From: Bacteroidaceae bacterium
GTDB taxonomy: Bacteria > Bacteroidota > Bacteroidia > Bacteroidales > Bacteroidaceae
Direction: 5' to 3'
DNA: 40,479 bases
Assembly (NCBI GenBank): GCA_024398515.1
Contig: JAKSIZ010000020.1
Location: forward strand, 1 to 40,479
Made by a program: the position numbers and the translations under genes. Each line of letters starts with the position of its first letter. The stretch's first letter is position 1. Positions 1 through 9,636 of the stretch are shown in pieces. The notes beneath the pieces were generated by a model that made no database searches, was not told the DNA's origin, and worked only from the letters and a program-made list of their open reading frames with translations.

Positions 1-142
1 ATGGGCTTCAGTATGAAGCACACCATACATCATATCATTTTTTTCTATTATGATTGCATAGATAACTATATGGGTGAACCTTTCTGACTATGATTTAGCA
101 GATACCAATAATTTGAACAATCCTACCCAAATAAAACAATTT
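1..142. other. Upstream segment without a recognisable gene
   Basis: AT-rich stretch at the window edge. One frame is open from base 1 to a stop near base 88 (about 28 codons). The peptide has no recognisable features, so it may be chance or the tail of something outside the window. No RNA gene or clear repeat was seen. Confidence 0.4.
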
Positions 143-159
143 TTGGCACAAAGTTTGTT
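143..159 (+). promoter_or_regulatory. Candidate sigma-54 (-24/-12) promoter of groESL
   Basis: TTGGCACA, four bases, then TTGTT. The GG (145-146) and the G of the -12 element (157) are 12 bases apart, as in the sigma-54 consensus TTGGCACG-N4-TTGCT. The main departure is T for C in the -12 GC. The start site would fall near 170, about 47 nt before groES. No CIRCE element (TTAGCACTC-N9-GAGTGCTAA) and no good TTTG/TAnnTTTG pair was seen nearby. The match is seen; sigma-54 use is inferred. Confidence 0.45.
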
Positions 160-216
160 TGACTACGAAATTGCAAACGATTTTATTAACAACTTAAAAA
201 TAAAAAAAAAGAAATT

Positions 217-486
217 ATGAACATTCAACCATTAGCAGACAGAGTACTGGTAAAACCAGCAACTGCAGAAGAGAAAATCGGCGGTATCATCATTCCTGAT
301 ACAGCAAAGGAGAAACCATTGCGCGGCGAAATCGTTGCAGCAGGCAAGGGAACAAAGGACGAAGTTATGGAACTCAAGGCTGGCGATACAGTTCTTTATG
401 GCAAGTATGCAGGCACAGAACTTGAATTCGAAGGCGAGAAATACCTCATCATGCGCCAAAGCGACGTATTGGCAGTAATTGCATAA
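217..486 (+). CDS. groES: Co-chaperonin GroES (Hsp10)
   Basis: This is the 10-kDa co-chaperonin that caps the GroEL chamber in the cytosol. The 89-residue protein has the usual family length. It begins [20 protein letters not shown], and the mobile loop follows as [17 protein letters not shown], with the GGIIIP motif that docks onto GroEL. The typical C-terminal segment ends SDVLAVIA. The ATG at 217 follows an A-rich leader, common in Bacteroidetes where Shine-Dalgarno motifs are weak. groEL follows 102 bp downstream on the same strand, so the two form the usual operon. Both the identity and the start are secure. Confidence 0.98.
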   Translation: MNIQPLADRVLVKPATAEEKIGGIIIPDTAKEKPLRGEIVAAGKGTKDEVMELKAGDTVLYGKYAGTELEFEGEKYLIMRQSDVLAVIA

Positions 487-517
487 GGAGCATTCCCCCC
501 TCGATAAATCGTAATCC

Positions 518-551
518 CGAGAACTCGAAATCCCGAAATTTCGAATTCTCG
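518..551 (+). other. Intercistronic hairpin between groES and groEL
   Basis: CGAGAACTCGAAAT (518-531) pairs with ATTTCGAATTCTCG (538-551) around a 6-nt loop, with 13 of 14 positions complementary. An A-run, not a T-run, follows on the coding strand, so it is not an intrinsic terminator for this operon. It may be an mRNA processing or stability element that sets the groES:groEL ratio (inference). Confidence 0.6.
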
Positions 552-579
552 AAAAAAAAAATAATCAATCAATAAATAA

Positions 580-2217
<1,638 letters not shown>

Positions 2218-2247
2218 ACAGGAACATTACTCCTTACACCATACACC

Positions 2248-2281
2248 AAGGGAAATCTCAACACGGGTTTTCCCTTTTTTT
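2248..2281 (+). terminator. Intrinsic terminator after groEL
   Basis: AAGGGAAA (2248-2255) pairs with TTTCCCTT (2269-2276), running into a T-tract that ends at 2281. It lies 30 bp after the groEL stop codon. Confidence 0.75.
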
Positions 2282-2344
2282 AACCTCATCCTTCCCCTTC
2301 ATGGCGCAGTTAAAAAAGGGTTTCACCCAGGGCTTTTAAGTTGA

Positions 2345-2379
2345 TTTGTTTTTTATTTCGCGAATTTTTATTACCTTTG
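2345..2379 (+). promoter_or_regulatory. Bacteroidetes-type promoter of the secreted repeat protein gene
   Basis: The -7 element TACCTTTG is at 2372-2379 and a TTTG is at 2345-2348. The 23-nt gap is longer than the usual 19-20. The gene starts 31 bp after the -7 element. Confidence 0.6.
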
Positions 2380-2410
2380 CAGTGAAATTCAAAAACATAA
2401 TTATAAAACA

Positions 2411-4144
2411 ATGAAAAAAGTTATTCTTTTATTCGCAGCCATTATGATGGCAAGCACAGGACTTTGGGCACAAGAACCAGTCAATTATATTGATGCCGAT
2501 GGTCAGGAAAAAACGGTGGATGCTATCGTAGTTGTGGAAGAAGCCAATGCTGTTACATGGGGCACGGCTAACACCACAACTTGGTATGTCGTTGCTAACG
2601 ATGTGACACTCGACCAAGGTGCCATCTGCGTCGGTAATGTCAACCTAATCCTTGCCGATGACAAAAAACTTTCAGCAACGGCATCGGGGCAAGCCGCCAT
2701 CCAAGTATCGGGCGAAGGCAACTCACTCACTATCTACGGTCAAGTTAATCAAACGGGGCAACTTGAAGCAATTTGTGAATTTGGTGGTGCTGCTGGTATC
2801 GGTGGGGGATCAAGAAGTTCTGGTTCTAACATCACCATCAATGGCGGTATGATTACTGCTATTGCTGATGAGAATAATGCATCTGCTATCGGTAATGGTT
2901 CTGGGGCAGAAACTCCTGCTTCTAACATCAAAGTATCTACTAAGCTTATTGTGAAAGCAGGAACGGATGAAGAACATGCCGAAGCGATTGCAACTACTCG
3001 TTCAGATGATACGGATATTGCTTCCGAATTGAAAGAGAAGCATTATGTATCCATCAAAAGTATAAGAACTGCTACATGTACCTACATCGACGAGAACGGC
3101 GAATCGCAAGAGGTTGTTGCTACCGAAGTGGAGAGTTCTTACACTCCTGTTACTTGGAATGGAGGTTGGTACGTTGTAGATGATGCGAATGTGTTACATA
3201 AAGGTGCTATCTGCCAAGGTGACGTTCGCTTAATCCTTGCCGATGGTGCCAAACTCACAACAACGGGATATTGGAATGATGATGAAGACAGGGGTTACGC
3301 TGGTATTCAAGTGTCGGGCGAAGGCAACTCGCTCACCATCTACGGCCAAGCCGCTCAAACGGGGCAGCTCGAAGCAAATGGTGAAGGTAGCGCAGCCGGT
3401 ATCGGTGGCAAAATGGGAGATGCAGGCTCTAACATCACCATCAATGGTGGTGTGGTAACTGCTAATGCTTCTGACGCTGCTGGTATTGGTGGTGGAGATA
3501 GAGGTGCCGGTTTCAATATCACCATTAATAGGGGCAATGTTACAGCAAATAGTAATAAAGGGGCCGGTATCGGTGGGGGATATCGTGCTTCCGGCTCAAA
3601 CATCACCATCAATGGGGGTATGATTACTGCGACCAGTAATTGTGGAGCCGGTATCGGTGGAGGAAGTATGGGTTCTGGCTCTAACATCCGTGTGGCTACA
3701 ACCCTCCTTGTGAAAGCAGATAACAACAATCCTCCTACCGAGGAGATTGAGCATGATGGTGGTTGTGACATCGCTGAGAAATTGAAAGACAGACGATACG
3801 TAACAACCGATTCCATTCTACCTTTCAGGAATGCTGCCATTGCAACCATCTATGCTGTTGGCAAGGATTATAACAATGAAATTATTAAGGCTATCGCTGA
3901 AACTGCAAAGACGGATATAGAGGCTGCAACAACCACAAATGCCATTAACTCCATCAAGGAAAAAGCATTGGCTGATTTGCAGTATGCCTTAGCACTCTAC
4001 GATGCAGGCAAAACCGAAGTCCTCGGCACTCTCGGCGAAAAGCAGACAGGTCCTGCCATCGAGGTGACTGACCAGAACGATAATAGTGTAATACTCTACA
4101 ACCCGAAGAAGGTGAACTTCATCAAGGTGGAAACTGAAGAATAA
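2411..4144 (+). CDS. Secreted Gly/Asn-rich beta-helix-like repeat protein
   Basis: 577 residues of unproven function. An N-terminal signal peptide (MKKVILLFAAIMMASTGLWA, then Q) predicts export. The body is an internal duplication. Each half begins with a CTYIDENGE/YIDADGQE-type segment, continues with WYVV..., GAICQGDVRLILADG and IQVSGEGNSLTIYGQ, and then runs into short repeats of the form AGIGGG...GSNITINGG...TA. The second half has more of these repeats (roughly residues 320-425). They resemble the right-handed beta-helix or carbohydrate-binding repeats of surface proteins in Prevotella and Bacteroides. The C-terminal 100 residues contain a helical stretch and end in VILYNPKKVNFIKVETEE. 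It stands alone behind its own promoter. Adhesin or glycan binding is inference; export is well supported. Confidence 0.8.
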   Translation: MKKVILLFAAIMMASTGLWAQEPVNYIDADGQEKTVDAIVVVEEANAVTWGTANTTTWYVVANDVTLDQGAICVGNVNLILADDKKLSATASGQAAIQVSGEGNSLTIYGQVNQTGQLEAICEFGGAAGIGGGSRSSGSNITINGGMITAIADENNASAIGNGSGAETPASNIKVSTKLIVKAGTDEEHAEAIATTRSDDTDIASELKEKHYVSIKSIRTATCTYIDENGESQEVVATEVESSYTPVTWNGGWYVVDDANVLHKGAICQGDVRLILADGAKLTTTGYWNDDEDRGYAGIQVSGEGNSLTIYGQAAQTGQLEANGEGSAAGIGGKMGDAGSNITINGGVVTANASDAAGIGGGDRGAGFNITINRGNVTANSNKGAGIGGGYRASGSNITINGGMITATSNCGAGIGGGSMGSGSNIRVATTLLVKADNNNPPTEEIEHDGGCDIAEKLKDRRYVTTDSILPFRNAAIATIYAVGKDYNNEIIKAIAETAKTDIEAATTTNAINSIKEKALADLQYALALYDAGKTEVLGTLGEKQTGPAIEVTDQNDNSVILYNPKKVNFIKVETEE

Positions 4145-4192
4145 AAACTGCTCGCAGGACATATTTTTACAAAAACCTCACCCCCCCTTTGT

Positions 4193-4208
4193 CCCCCCAA
4201 GTGGGGGG
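4193..4208. repeat. C6/G6 palindrome downstream of the repeat-protein gene
   Basis: CCCCCC-AAGT-GGGGGG, preceded by a C7 run at 4181-4187. It could serve as a terminator stem, since TTTTT occurs about 12 bp later, or be a remnant of a dispersed palindromic repeat. Confidence 0.55.
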
Positions 4209-4240
4209 ATGAAGGGTAAGTTTTTCCGCTGTACCAGAAA

Positions 4241-4332
4241 AAAAATACAGAAAAGTGAAACTTTTGTGTGTTAAAAAGTTGATACTTTGTACGCGCGCAC
4301 ACATACGCGCGTTTATTAATAAGGTGTAGTTT
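4241..4332 (-). repeat. Dispersed repeat with alternating purine-pyrimidine core, copy 1
   Basis: The core ACGCGCG-cacacata-CGCGCGT (about 4291-4312) forms a 7-bp hairpin of alternating purine and pyrimidine. It is followed by the palindrome TTATTAATAA. The reverse complement of this segment matches 33333-33424 at most positions, near-exactly over the 45-bp core and more loosely over the flank containing CTTTTTAA. Both copies are intergenic and downstream of plus-strand genes. Confidence 0.8.
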
Positions 4333-4350
4333 GCGGTTCTATGGTTTTGT

Positions 4351-4430
4351 ATGTTTTATATTTTACATTGTATGTTTATGATTAGTTTTGCGGTATAACT
4401 ATACAACATAAACCGTGCAACCTTATAACC
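4351..4430 (+). repeat. 80-bp direct repeat flanking metK, copy A
   Basis: Matches 5764-5843 at 78 of 80 positions; the differences are T/G at position 14 and G/A near the end. It contains the palindrome GTATAACTATAC and ends CAACCTTATAACC. It lies upstream of the metK promoter. Confidence 0.9.
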
Positions 4431-4439
4431 GAAAAATAA

Positions 4440-4471
4440 TTTGCTTATTTGAGAAAAAAAACTTAACTTTG
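4440..4471 (+). promoter_or_regulatory. Bacteroidetes sigma-factor promoter of metK
   Basis: TTTG (4440-4443), 20 nt, TAACTTTG (4464-4471). The leader would be only about 20 nt, leaving no room for a SAM riboswitch between this promoter and the ATG at 4500. Confidence 0.85.
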
Positions 4472-4499
4472 CACCTCGAATATAGAAAAACAGAAGGAT

Positions 4500-5756
4500 A
4501 TGAATTATTTGTTTTCATCAGAATCAGTGTCGGAAGGGCATCCAGATAAGGTGTGCGACCAAATATCTGACGCATTGCTCGACCAATTCCTTGCTTACGA
4601 CAGCGATGCACATTGTGCGATTGAAAGTTTCGTCACCACTGGTCAGGTAGTGATAATGGGCGAAGTGACGTCGAAGGTGTATATTGACTTGCAGAAGATA
4701 GCACGCGACACCATCAACAAGATAGGCTATACGAAGTCGGAATATCAGTTTGATGGCGACTCGTGCGGCATACTTACTGCCATACACGAGCAGAGTGGCG
4801 ATATTGCCCAGGGCGTGAACCGCGAAGTGGAAGAAGATCAGGGTGCTGGCGACCAGGGCATGATGTTCGGCTATGCAACCAACGAGTCAGAGGATTACAT
4901 ACCTGTAACCCTCGACCTTTCGCATAAGCTTATGGCAACCCTTGCCGACATACGACGCGAAGGAAAGCAGATGACCTACCTGCGACCAGACTCAAAAGCA
5001 CAAGTCACCGTGGAATACGACGAGAGGAATACCCCTGTTCGCATTGACACAATAGTTGTATCGACGCAGCACGATGAGTTTGACGAAGACGAGAAGATGC
5101 TTGCAAGGATACGCGAAGACGTGAAGACGATTCTAATCCCGCGTGTGAAGTCGCAGATAAAAAGCGAAAAAGTGCTTGCATTGTTCAACGAGGGAATAAA
5201 GTATTTCGTGAATCCTACTGGCAAGTTTGTCATTGGCGGACCTCACGGAGACACAGGGTTGACAGGAAGAAAGATTATCGTTGACACATACGGAGGTCGT
5301 GGAGCTCATGGTGGTGGAGCCTTTTCGGGCAAAGACCCAAGCAAGGTTGACCGCAGTGCAGCCTATATGGCACGCTATGTTGCAAAGAACATGGTGGCAG
5401 CAGGAATAGCCGATGAGGTTTTGGTACAACTAAGTTATGCCATAGGAGTGGCAGAGCCAGTGAGCGTCTATGTAAACACTTACGGCAAGAAGCATGTTGA
5501 TATGAGCGACGGCGAGATCGCGATGAAGATAAGGGAGATGTTCGATTTCCGTCCAAAGGCAATAGAAAAGCAATTGAAGTTGCGCCAGCCGATGTATCTC
5601 GAAACAGCCGCATACGGACACATGGGGCGAAAGAACGAGATAGTGAAGAAGACGTTTACGAGCAACTATCATGAGACGAGAATCATCGACGTCGAACTTT
5701 TCACGTGGGAGAAGCTTGACCTAATAGAAAAACTGAAAGAAGGGTTTGGGTTATAG
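4500..5756 (+). CDS. metK: S-adenosylmethionine synthetase
   Basis: Makes S-adenosylmethionine from methionine and ATP in the cytosol. The 418-residue protein is close to the length of Bacteroidetes homologues. Motifs in order: [20 protein letters not shown] (residues 8-27, with the catalytic His and Mg-binding Asp region), [12 protein letters not shown] near residue 117, [20 protein letters not shown] near residue 247 and [19 protein letters not shown] near residue 273. The ATG at 4500 follows a well-formed promoter by 28 bp. The gene is monocistronic, sits between two near-identical 80-bp repeats, and is intact. Confidence 0.98.
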   Translation: MNYLFSSESVSEGHPDKVCDQISDALLDQFLAYDSDAHCAIESFVTTGQVVIMGEVTSKVYIDLQKIARDTINKIGYTKSEYQFDGDSCGILTAIHEQSGDIAQGVNREVEEDQGAGDQGMMFGYATNESEDYIPVTLDLSHKLMATLADIRREGKQMTYLRPDSKAQVTVEYDERNTPVRIDTIVVSTQHDEFDEDEKMLARIREDVKTILIPRVKSQIKSEKVLALFNEGIKYFVNPTGKFVIGGPHGDTGLTGRKIIVDTYGGRGAHGGGAFSGKDPSKVDRSAAYMARYVAKNMVAAGIADEVLVQLSYAIGVAEPVSVYVNTYGKKHVDMSDGEIAMKIREMFDFRPKAIEKQLKLRQPMYLETAAYGHMGRKNEIVKKTFTSNYHETRIIDVELFTWEKLDLIEKLKEGFGL

Positions 5757-5763
5757 GTTTTTT

Positions 5764-5843
5764 ATGTTTTATATTTGACATTGTATGTTTATGATTAGTT
5801 TTGCGGTATAACTATACAACATAAACCGTACAACCTTATAACC
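5764..5843 (+). repeat. 80-bp direct repeat flanking metK, copy B
   Basis: The second copy of the element at 4351-4430 (78/80 identical). It begins 7 bp after the metK stop codon. A run of ATAACCG/CGTACAACCG-like units follows up to the start of the next gene at 5875. Confidence 0.9.
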
Positions 5844-5874
5844 ATATAACCGAATAACCGTACAACCGTAAAAT

Positions 5875-6513
5875 ATGATCGACGTACAACCGATACCATA
5901 TTCCTTACATAATGACCCATTGGTGACATCGCTGTTATTAGTGAGTTTCATCATTGTGGCATTGGCTTTCGGGACAACGCGCGACTACCTGTCACGCGAA
6001 GTAAAGTCGTTCCTCTATACAAAAGACTACTCAAGTTTCTATAATTCATCTGCTGAAGTAAACTTCCTTTTGCTGCTTTGCATACAATCCATCATCATGT
6101 TTGCCTTGTCGGCATACATCATCCTGGGCAAGGGAAGCGTTTGGGCAATGCTTGGAATCGTCGCGGCATACATTTTTGCCAAATACCTTTTATATTATAT
6201 AGTCAATTCCACATTCTTTGAGAGGCGTGATGTCTCGAACTGGGATCACGTGTTCACAATGATAACAGTAATTGAAGGAATAGTTTTCCTGCCTATAATT
6301 TTGCTTCAGGTTTATGTAGGGTGGCCTGTAAAAATTACCATAATTTGCCTTGCCGCGACTATAATTTTAACAAAAATATTGACGATTTTCAAGTCTTTCT
6401 TTATCTTTTTCAGTCGTTTTGGTGGTTTTTTGCAAATTATTTTGTACTTTTGCACCCTCGAAGTAATACCTTGTCTCATCTTATATGGGATAATAAAGAA
6501 TATTATTGGGTAA
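5875..6513 (+). CDS. DUF4271 family integral membrane protein
   Basis: 212 residues. After a polar N-terminus there are several strongly hydrophobic segments (around residues 18-36, 62-82, 86-108, 120-145, 150-172 and 185-208), so it is a multi-pass inner-membrane protein. Sequence style and position directly before the hemD-like gene match the Bacteroidetes DUF4271 family, whose function is unknown. The reading frame ends 22 bp before the hemD start chosen here, suggesting one operon. The ATG at 5875 follows the 80-bp repeat and an ATAACCG-rich run. The family assignment is from memory of the conserved neighbourhood and is moderately certain; the membrane prediction is firm. Confidence 0.75.
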   Translation: MIDVQPIPYSLHNDPLVTSLLLVSFIIVALAFGTTRDYLSREVKSFLYTKDYSSFYNSSAEVNFLLLLCIQSIIMFALSAYIILGKGSVWAMLGIVAAYIFAKYLLYYIVNSTFFERRDVSNWDHVFTMITVIEGIVFLPIILLQVYVGWPVKITIICLAATIILTKILTIFKSFFIFFSRFGGFLQIILYFCTLEVIPCLILYGIIKNIIG

Positions 6514-6535
6514 ACGCAAGAAAATTTGTGCGTAT

Positions 6536-7282
6536 ATGATTAATAAGATATTGGTATCGCAACCAAGGCCAGCAAACGATAAGTCACCATATTACGGCTT
6601 GGCAGAAAATCACGATGTTGAAATCGTGTTCCGACCTTTCATTAAGGTTGTTGGCATCTCTGAAAAGGAATTCAGGGCACAGCGTATAAACATTCTTGAT
6701 TATACAGCTGTAGTCTTCACTTCGCGTCATTCCATCGACAACTATTTCCAGATGGCGAAGTTGCTGCGTATAAACATTCCCGAGACGATGAAGTATTTCT
6801 GCGTGACAGAGACTATTTCGCTCTACATTCAGAAGTATGTTCAATACAGAAAACGCAAGGTATTCTATGGTACAAGCGGAAAACTCGTTGACCTCATACC
6901 TATTATGGTGAAGCATAAGGTTGAGAAATACCTCATCCCAGTCAGCGATGTCCATTCAAATGAAGTCAACTCATTATTAGATGCGAGCGACTTGAAATAC
7001 AAGGAGTGCGTACTTTATCGCACTGTAAGCAACGATTTCGGGAAAGACGAGACGTTTGATTTCGACCTTGTTGTCCTCTTCAGTCCAACAGGAGTGAACA
7101 CACTTGTCAATGATTTCCCTGATATTGCAGAAAGGAAAGTCCGCATTGCAACATTTGGACCAACCACAGCACAGCGTGCAAAGGAGGCTGGGCTTAACCT
7201 CGTTGTTGAGGCTCCGACGGCAGAATGCCCTTCTATGACGGCTGCCTTGCAGCAATATCTAAAAAAAGAACAGGAGAAATAA
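6536..7282 (+). CDS. hemD: Uroporphyrinogen-III synthase (HemD-like)
   Basis: 248 residues. The family cyclises hydroxymethylbilane to uroporphyrinogen III in tetrapyrrole synthesis. Visible family features are the N-terminal KILVSQPRPANDKSPYYGLA, the segment YTAVVFTSRHSIDNYF, YFCVTETISLYIQKYV and, late in the protein, VVLFSPTGVNTLVNDFP and IATFGPTTAQRAKEAGL. I chose the ATG at 6536 (MINKILVSQP) over an upstream in-frame ATG at 6506 because homologues begin here and the longer form overlaps the preceding gene. It sits between DUF4271 and rnpA, as in other Bacteroidales. Whether it makes haem intermediates in this organism cannot be judged from the window. Confidence 0.87.
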   Translation: MINKILVSQPRPANDKSPYYGLAENHDVEIVFRPFIKVVGISEKEFRAQRINILDYTAVVFTSRHSIDNYFQMAKLLRINIPETMKYFCVTETISLYIQKYVQYRKRKVFYGTSGKLVDLIPIMVKHKVEKYLIPVSDVHSNEVNSLLDASDLKYKECVLYRTVSNDFGKDETFDFDLVVLFSPTGVNTLVNDFPDIAERKVRIATFGPTTAQRAKEAGLNLVVEAPTAECPSMTAALQQYLKKEQEK

Positions 7283-7294
7283 TAGTGAAACACT

Positions 7295-7651
7295 ATGGAG
7301 AGAGCTACGCTTTCTAAGTGTGAACGCATTTGCAGTTATCGCCTGATTGACCAATTGTTTGGCAACAGGAAGAACTCTTCGATGGCTGCCTTTCCCTTGC
7401 GTGTAGTGTTTATGCCAGTCAATGACGGCAATAAGATATTGGTAAGTGTACCCAAGCGGCACTTCAAACATGCCGTTGACCGCAACCACATAAAGCGACA
7501 GGTGCGCGAGGCTTACCGAAAGAATAAGACAATTCTTGATGGAAAAAGTATGGCAATGGCATTCATTTGGATGTCGCCCCAGATGATAACCACCGAAGAA
7601 GTAGAGAAGAAAGTCGTAGGATTGTTGCACAAGATTGGCAAAAAGGCATGA
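7295..7651 (+). CDS. rnpA: Ribonuclease P protein component
   Basis: The protein subunit that helps the RNase P RNA trim the 5' leader from pre-tRNA. The 118 residues carry the diagnostic RNR-type motif [21 protein letters not shown] (residues 57-77), with basic residues that bind the RNA. The ATG at 7295 is 12 bp after the hemD stop codon. The stop TGA (7649-7651) overlaps the ATG of yidD (ATGA), a classic translational coupling. It is not next to dnaA/rpmH, as is usual in Bacteroidetes. Confidence 0.95.
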   Translation: MERATLSKCERICSYRLIDQLFGNRKNSSMAAFPLRVVFMPVNDGNKILVSVPKRHFKHAVDRNHIKRQVREAYRKNKTILDGKSMAMAFIWMSPQMITTEEVEKKVVGLLHKIGKKA

Positions 7652-7878
7652 ACATTGTGTCGAGGATGATAGTCAAGGTGCTCTGCCTCCCGATATATTT
7701 CTACCGCAAATGTATCTCTCCGTTCACCCCACCTTCGTGCAGGTTTACCCCAACATGTTCGCAATATGCCGTCGAGGCACTCAAAAAGCATGGACCAGTC
7801 AAGGGTCTTTGCCTTGCAATATGGCGCATATTGAGATGCAACCCCTGGGGAGGTTCGGGCTACGATCCCGTGCCGTAA
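7648..7878 (+). CDS. yidD: Membrane protein insertion efficiency factor YidD
   Basis: A small membrane-associated protein of the YidD family, thought to assist YidC-dependent membrane protein insertion. The 76 residues contain the signature [20 protein letters not shown] and [13 protein letters not shown], with the conserved cysteines and an amphipathic N-terminus. I chose the ATG at 7648, overlapping the rnpA stop. An in-frame ATG at 7567 would add 27 residues encoded inside rnpA with no family resemblance. Confidence 0.93.
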   Translation: MNIVSRMIVKVLCLPIYFYRKCISPFTPPSCRFTPTCSQYAVEALKKHGPVKGLCLAIWRILRCNPWGGSGYDPVP

Positions 7879-7977
7879 CATGTAAAGTGAAAAAGTGAAA
7901 CAGTCCGACTTCCGCTTTCTAATATTTAAAGTGGAGAACGTAAAATTGCAAGTTTCTTCATTTTTATTGGCAATTTA

Positions 7978-8009
7978 TTTGTGCAAGTATCACGATTTTA
8001 TTAAATTTG
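7978..8009 (+). promoter_or_regulatory. Promoter of tyrS
   Basis: TTTG (7978-7981), 20 nt, TAAATTTG (8002-8009). The predicted leader is about 125 nt, long for this genome. I see no T-box-like or other recognisable structure in it, only AT-rich sequence and a GGTTTTGAGGTTTT stretch at 8090-8104. Confidence 0.8.
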
Positions 8010-8140
8010 CACCACAATTGCGAAAACAACAATAAACGTGAATAAAATAGAATAAAAGACTATAAAATTAAAAGATTAAAAAGTTTTACGGTTTTGAGGT
8101 TTTGTCTTTACTCCAGAATACGTAAACTCCCAAGAAAATT

Positions 8141-9436
8141 ATGAAGAACTTTATCGAAGAACTCAAATGGCGTGGAATGTTGGCACAGGTGATGCCAGGT
8201 GCTGAAGAATTGCTTCAGAAGGAAATGGTAACTGCATATCTCGGTACTGACCCAACTGCCGACTCGCTTCACATAGGTCATCTTTGCGGCATTATGATGC
8301 TGCGTCACCTGCAACGTTGCGGCCATAAGCCAATTATCCTCGTTGGTGGTGCCACTGGTATGATAGGTGACCCATCGGGCAAAAGTCAGGAACGCAACCT
8401 TCTCGACGCCGAGACACTCTATCACAATCAGGAATGCATAAAGGCACAGGTGGCCAAGTTCCTTGACTTCGAGAGCAAGGACGCCAATGCTGCCGAGATG
8501 GTAAACAACTATGACTGGATGAAAGACTTTACTTTCCTCGACTTTGCACGCGAGGTAGGCAAGCATATCACAGTGAATTACATGATGGCAAAGGAAAGCG
8601 TACAGCAGCGACTCAACGGCACAGCACGCGACGGACTTTCGTTCACAGAGTTCACTTATCAACTTCTGCAGGGCTACGACTTCCTCCATCTCTATCAGGC
8701 AAAAGGCTGCAAACTTCAGCTCGGAGGTAATGACCAGTGGGGAAACATGACTACAGGTACGGAACTTATACGCCGCACGTTGGGTAACGAATGCGAAGCT
8801 TTTGCCCTTACTTGCCCATTGATTACCAAGGCAGACGGCAAGAAATTTGGCAAGACTGAGAGTGGAAACATCTGGCTCGACCCTAAGCGCACCACTCCTT
8901 ATAAGTTCTATCAGTTCTGGCTCAACGTTAGCGACGACGATGCTGAGCGCAATATCAAGATATTCACTTCGCTCGACAAGCCAACAATTGACGAACTTGT
9001 AGAGCAACACAAGGCAGACCCAGGTTTCCGCATCCTTCAGAAACGTCTGGCACAAGAGGTGACAGTGCTTGTTCATTCGCAAGAAGACTACGAACTTGCA
9101 CTCGAAGCTTCGGGCATTCTTTTCGGCAAAGGAACAAAGGAAAGCCTCATGCGCCTCGACGATGAAACGTTGCTCAACGTGTTTGAAGGCGTGCCAACGT
9201 TTGAAATTGCCAAAGACCAACTCGGGAAACCAGCCGTAGAATTGTTTACACAAGATGCAGCCGTGTTCCCAAGCAAGGGCGAGATGCGCAAACTTGTGCA
9301 AGGCGGAGGTGTGTCATTAAATAAGGAGAAGCTTCAGGCATTCGACCAAGTGGTGACAGCCGATGACCTTATCAATGGCAAATATCTCCTTGTGCAGCGT
9401 GGCAAGAAGAGCTACAACCTCATTATCGTGAAGTAA
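8141..9436 (+). CDS. tyrS: Tyrosyl-tRNA synthetase
   Basis: Charges tRNA-Tyr with tyrosine. The 431-residue class I enzyme carries the HIGH motif in [14 protein letters not shown] (around residues 38-51), the tyrosine/tRNA pocket segment [13 protein letters not shown] followed by LGGNDQWGN, and [13 protein letters not shown] as its KMSKS-type loop. The last 70 residues, with [16 protein letters not shown] and [14 protein letters not shown], form an S4-like RNA-binding domain. It has its own promoter and a strong hairpin follows it. A 397-codon ORF on the opposite strand is a shadow. In many relatives a tatD gene sits between yidD and tyrS; none is present here. Confidence 0.98.
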   Translation: MKNFIEELKWRGMLAQVMPGAEELLQKEMVTAYLGTDPTADSLHIGHLCGIMMLRHLQRCGHKPIILVGGATGMIGDPSGKSQERNLLDAETLYHNQECIKAQVAKFLDFESKDANAAEMVNNYDWMKDFTFLDFAREVGKHITVNYMMAKESVQQRLNGTARDGLSFTEFTYQLLQGYDFLHLYQAKGCKLQLGGNDQWGNMTTGTELIRRTLGNECEAFALTCPLITKADGKKFGKTESGNIWLDPKRTTPYKFYQFWLNVSDDDAERNIKIFTSLDKPTIDELVEQHKADPGFRILQKRLAQEVTVLVHSQEDYELALEASGILFGKGTKESLMRLDDETLLNVFEGVPTFEIAKDQLGKPAVELFTQDAAVFPSKGEMRKLVQGGGVSLNKEKLQAFDQVVTADDLINGKYLLVQRGKKSYNLIIVK

Positions 9437-9465
9437 AAAAACATTGAGATAACAATTTTCTTTTA

Positions 9466-9530
9466 CAGAAAGCCAGTGAGATTATTCACTGGCTTTCTGC
9501 CGTAAAAGGCATCGCTTTAATAGCGTTTTT
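9466..9530 (+). terminator. Terminator region after tyrS
   Basis: A perfect 14-bp stem, CAGAAAGCCAGTGA (9466-9479) with TCACTGGCTTTCTG (9486-9499), with a 6-nt loop but no T-run directly after it. A second small hairpin, CGCT-TTAAT-AGCG (9513-9525), is followed by T5 and then GCGTTTTTT. Confidence 0.75.
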
Positions 9531-9570
9531 GCGTTTTTTGACAAAGAAATCTAAATAAAGTATAATTATT

Positions 9571-9601
9571 TTTGTTATATACATAATTTAAACTAATTTT
9601 G
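9571..9601 (+). promoter_or_regulatory. Promoter of the parA-relA-rsgA gene run
   Basis: TTTG (9571-9574), 19 nt, TAATTTTG (9594-9601), 35 bp before the parA ATG. I see no other clear promoter before the genes downstream to murF, so this may drive the whole run. Confidence 0.8.
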
Positions 9602-9636
9602 CACTGAATATGCGCTTGCAGAATTATTGACGCATC

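Noticed and set aside
1-216. CIRCE/HrcA operator before groES
   Set aside because: No TTAGCACTC-N9-GAGTGCTAA inverted repeat is present.
4471-4499. SAM riboswitch upstream of metK
   Set aside because: The promoter leaves a leader of only about 20 nt, and no aptamer fold is visible upstream.
8108-9301. 397-codon minus-strand ORF opposite tyrS
   Set aside because: It lies fully within tyrS, its product is Cys/His-rich without any recognisable domain, and tyrS on the other strand is certain. It is an antisense shadow.
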